This document shows, piece by piece, positions 63,543 through 64,000 of a stretch of DNA of 64,000 nucleotides. Made by a program: the position numbers and the translations under genes. This DNA is from Leptospira gomenensis (GTDB taxonomy: Bacteria; Spirochaetota; Leptospiria; Leptospirales; Leptospiraceae). A model generated the notes under the pieces. It was not told where the DNA came from. It searched no databases and saw only the letters and a program-made list of their open reading frames with translations. The stretch spans positions 1-64,000 of the forward strand of contig NZ_RQFA01000010.1 of assembly GCF_004770155.1 (NCBI RefSeq), read 5' to 3'. The first letter of the stretch is position 1. Each line of letters opens with the position of its first letter.

Positions 63543-64000
63543 CTAAAACTTCCCGTAGTACGGGCTGATTTCCCGAAGAGAATTTCCTCCGAGCGTCGTA
63601 AGAAACAAACGATCCAAACCGATCGAAATCCCGCAACAATCCGGAATCCCTTCCTCCAACGCGCGTTGCAGGCCTTGGTCCACGGGAAAAATTTCCTTCC
63701 CCAGACGTTTTCTCAAATCCTGTTCCGCCGAGAATCGGGAAAGTTGTTCCTCCGGGTCGGTCAATTCTTCGAAGGCGTTTCCCAATTCCAGATTTCCGTA
63801 ATACAGTTCGAACCGGCGCGCAACTCCGTCCCGGATTTTGGAAAGCGCCGCGAGTTCGGACGGATAACCGTAAACGAAAGTGAATTCCTTTTTCGGAAGA
63901 TTGGCTTCCACAAGATTTAAGAATACGAGAAAAAACGAATCTTCGTATGTTCTCTGTTCGGCGGGAATCGAACTCAATCTCCTTTCGTTGACGACACGAT
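63543..64000 (-). CDS. epmA: EF-P lysine ligase, partial at right edge
   Basis: The minus-strand frame enters from the right edge and ends at 63543; about 152 codons are visible. It is the C-terminal part of a class II lysyl-tRNA-synthetase-like catalytic core ([39 protein letters not shown], then the motif 3 segment [18 protein letters not shown]). It lacks a tRNA anticodon domain by virtue of its end, and its last residues match short GenX/EpmA proteins. EpmA attaches beta-lysine to EF-P. With efp and the epmB-like gene in the window, this role fits well. A true LysS is the alternative. Confidence 0.85.
   Translation of the reverse strand, partial: RVVNERRLSSIPAEQRTYEDSFFLVFLNLVEANLPKKEFTFVYGYPSELAALSKIRDGVARRFELYYGNLELGNAFEELTDPEEQLSRFSAEQDLRKRLGKEIFPVDQGLQRALEEGIPDCCGISIGLDRLFLTTLGGNSLREISPYYGKF

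Overview
The window reads as spirochaete chromosome, most likely Leptospira. The evidence is the gene complement (several hypothetical proteins and lipoproteins of a type I associate with Leptospira, FecR-domain proteins beside an ECF sigma factor, outer-membrane barrels) and a moderate base composition. It is dense with short operons on both strands. There is no phage, complete insertion sequence, CRISPR array, rRNA or recognisable tRNA. The species cannot be told from the sequence alone.

Layout. 1-551: left-edge fragment of an AT-rich gene of foreign appearance. 1.0-4.5 kb: FecR/HAMP/FecR/ECF-sigma envelope signalling cluster. 5-9.4 kb: small membrane proteins, then a patatin lipase - GH5 glycosidase - lipoprotein operon. 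9.4-9.85 kb: an 8-bp tandem repeat beside a strongly structured, promoter-linked candidate RNA. 9.8-18.4 kb: MFS transporter, CoA-transferase, LpxH-like phosphatase, glutamate-synthase-like FMN protein, Yip1-like and thioesterase genes, an outer-membrane protein and an aldehyde dehydrogenase relic. 18.5-22.7 kb: a small gene, dispersed palindromes, PadR regulator, large histidine kinase. 22.7-25.3 kb: efp-mtnD-mtnB-SDR operon. 25.5-29.9 kb: PstS-like lipoprotein, epmB-like radical SAM gene, lipoprotein, nucleotidyltransferase. 30.1-36.1 kb: six-gene fatty-acid-modification cluster (FAD oxidoreductase, DUF1365, two CFA-synthase-like methyltransferases, DUF2062, DUF1295). 36.2-41 kb: YqaA-like, outer-membrane barrel, then speD - SET/SpeD fusion - speE - pyrF. 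41-48.5 kb: thioredoxin-like, alr, an acyltransferase operon with two unknown genes, a Crp/Fnr regulator, and small genes. 48.7-54.5 kb: four-gene signalling operon that includes a solute-binding-protein/histidine-kinase fusion. 54.6-59.1 kb: lytic transglycosylase, shattered glycosyltransferase pseudogene, TetR gene, 62-bp minisatellite in a broken small gene, lipoprotein. 59.5-64 kb: aconitase, OmpA-like protein, partial epmA.

How genes work together. EF-P (24.7 kb), the lysine-aminomutase-like EpmB (27.1 kb) and the EpmA ligase (right edge) form a complete EF-P beta-lysylation set. Polyamine synthesis (speD, speE) releases methylthioadenosine, and mtnB/mtnD belong to its salvage. Together with the CFA-type methyltransferases, several operons here draw on S-adenosylmethionine. 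The best candidates for something undescribed are the structured RNA at 9.56-9.77 kb, the SET-SpeD fusion, the cytoplasmic SBP-kinase operon and the fatty-acid cluster.
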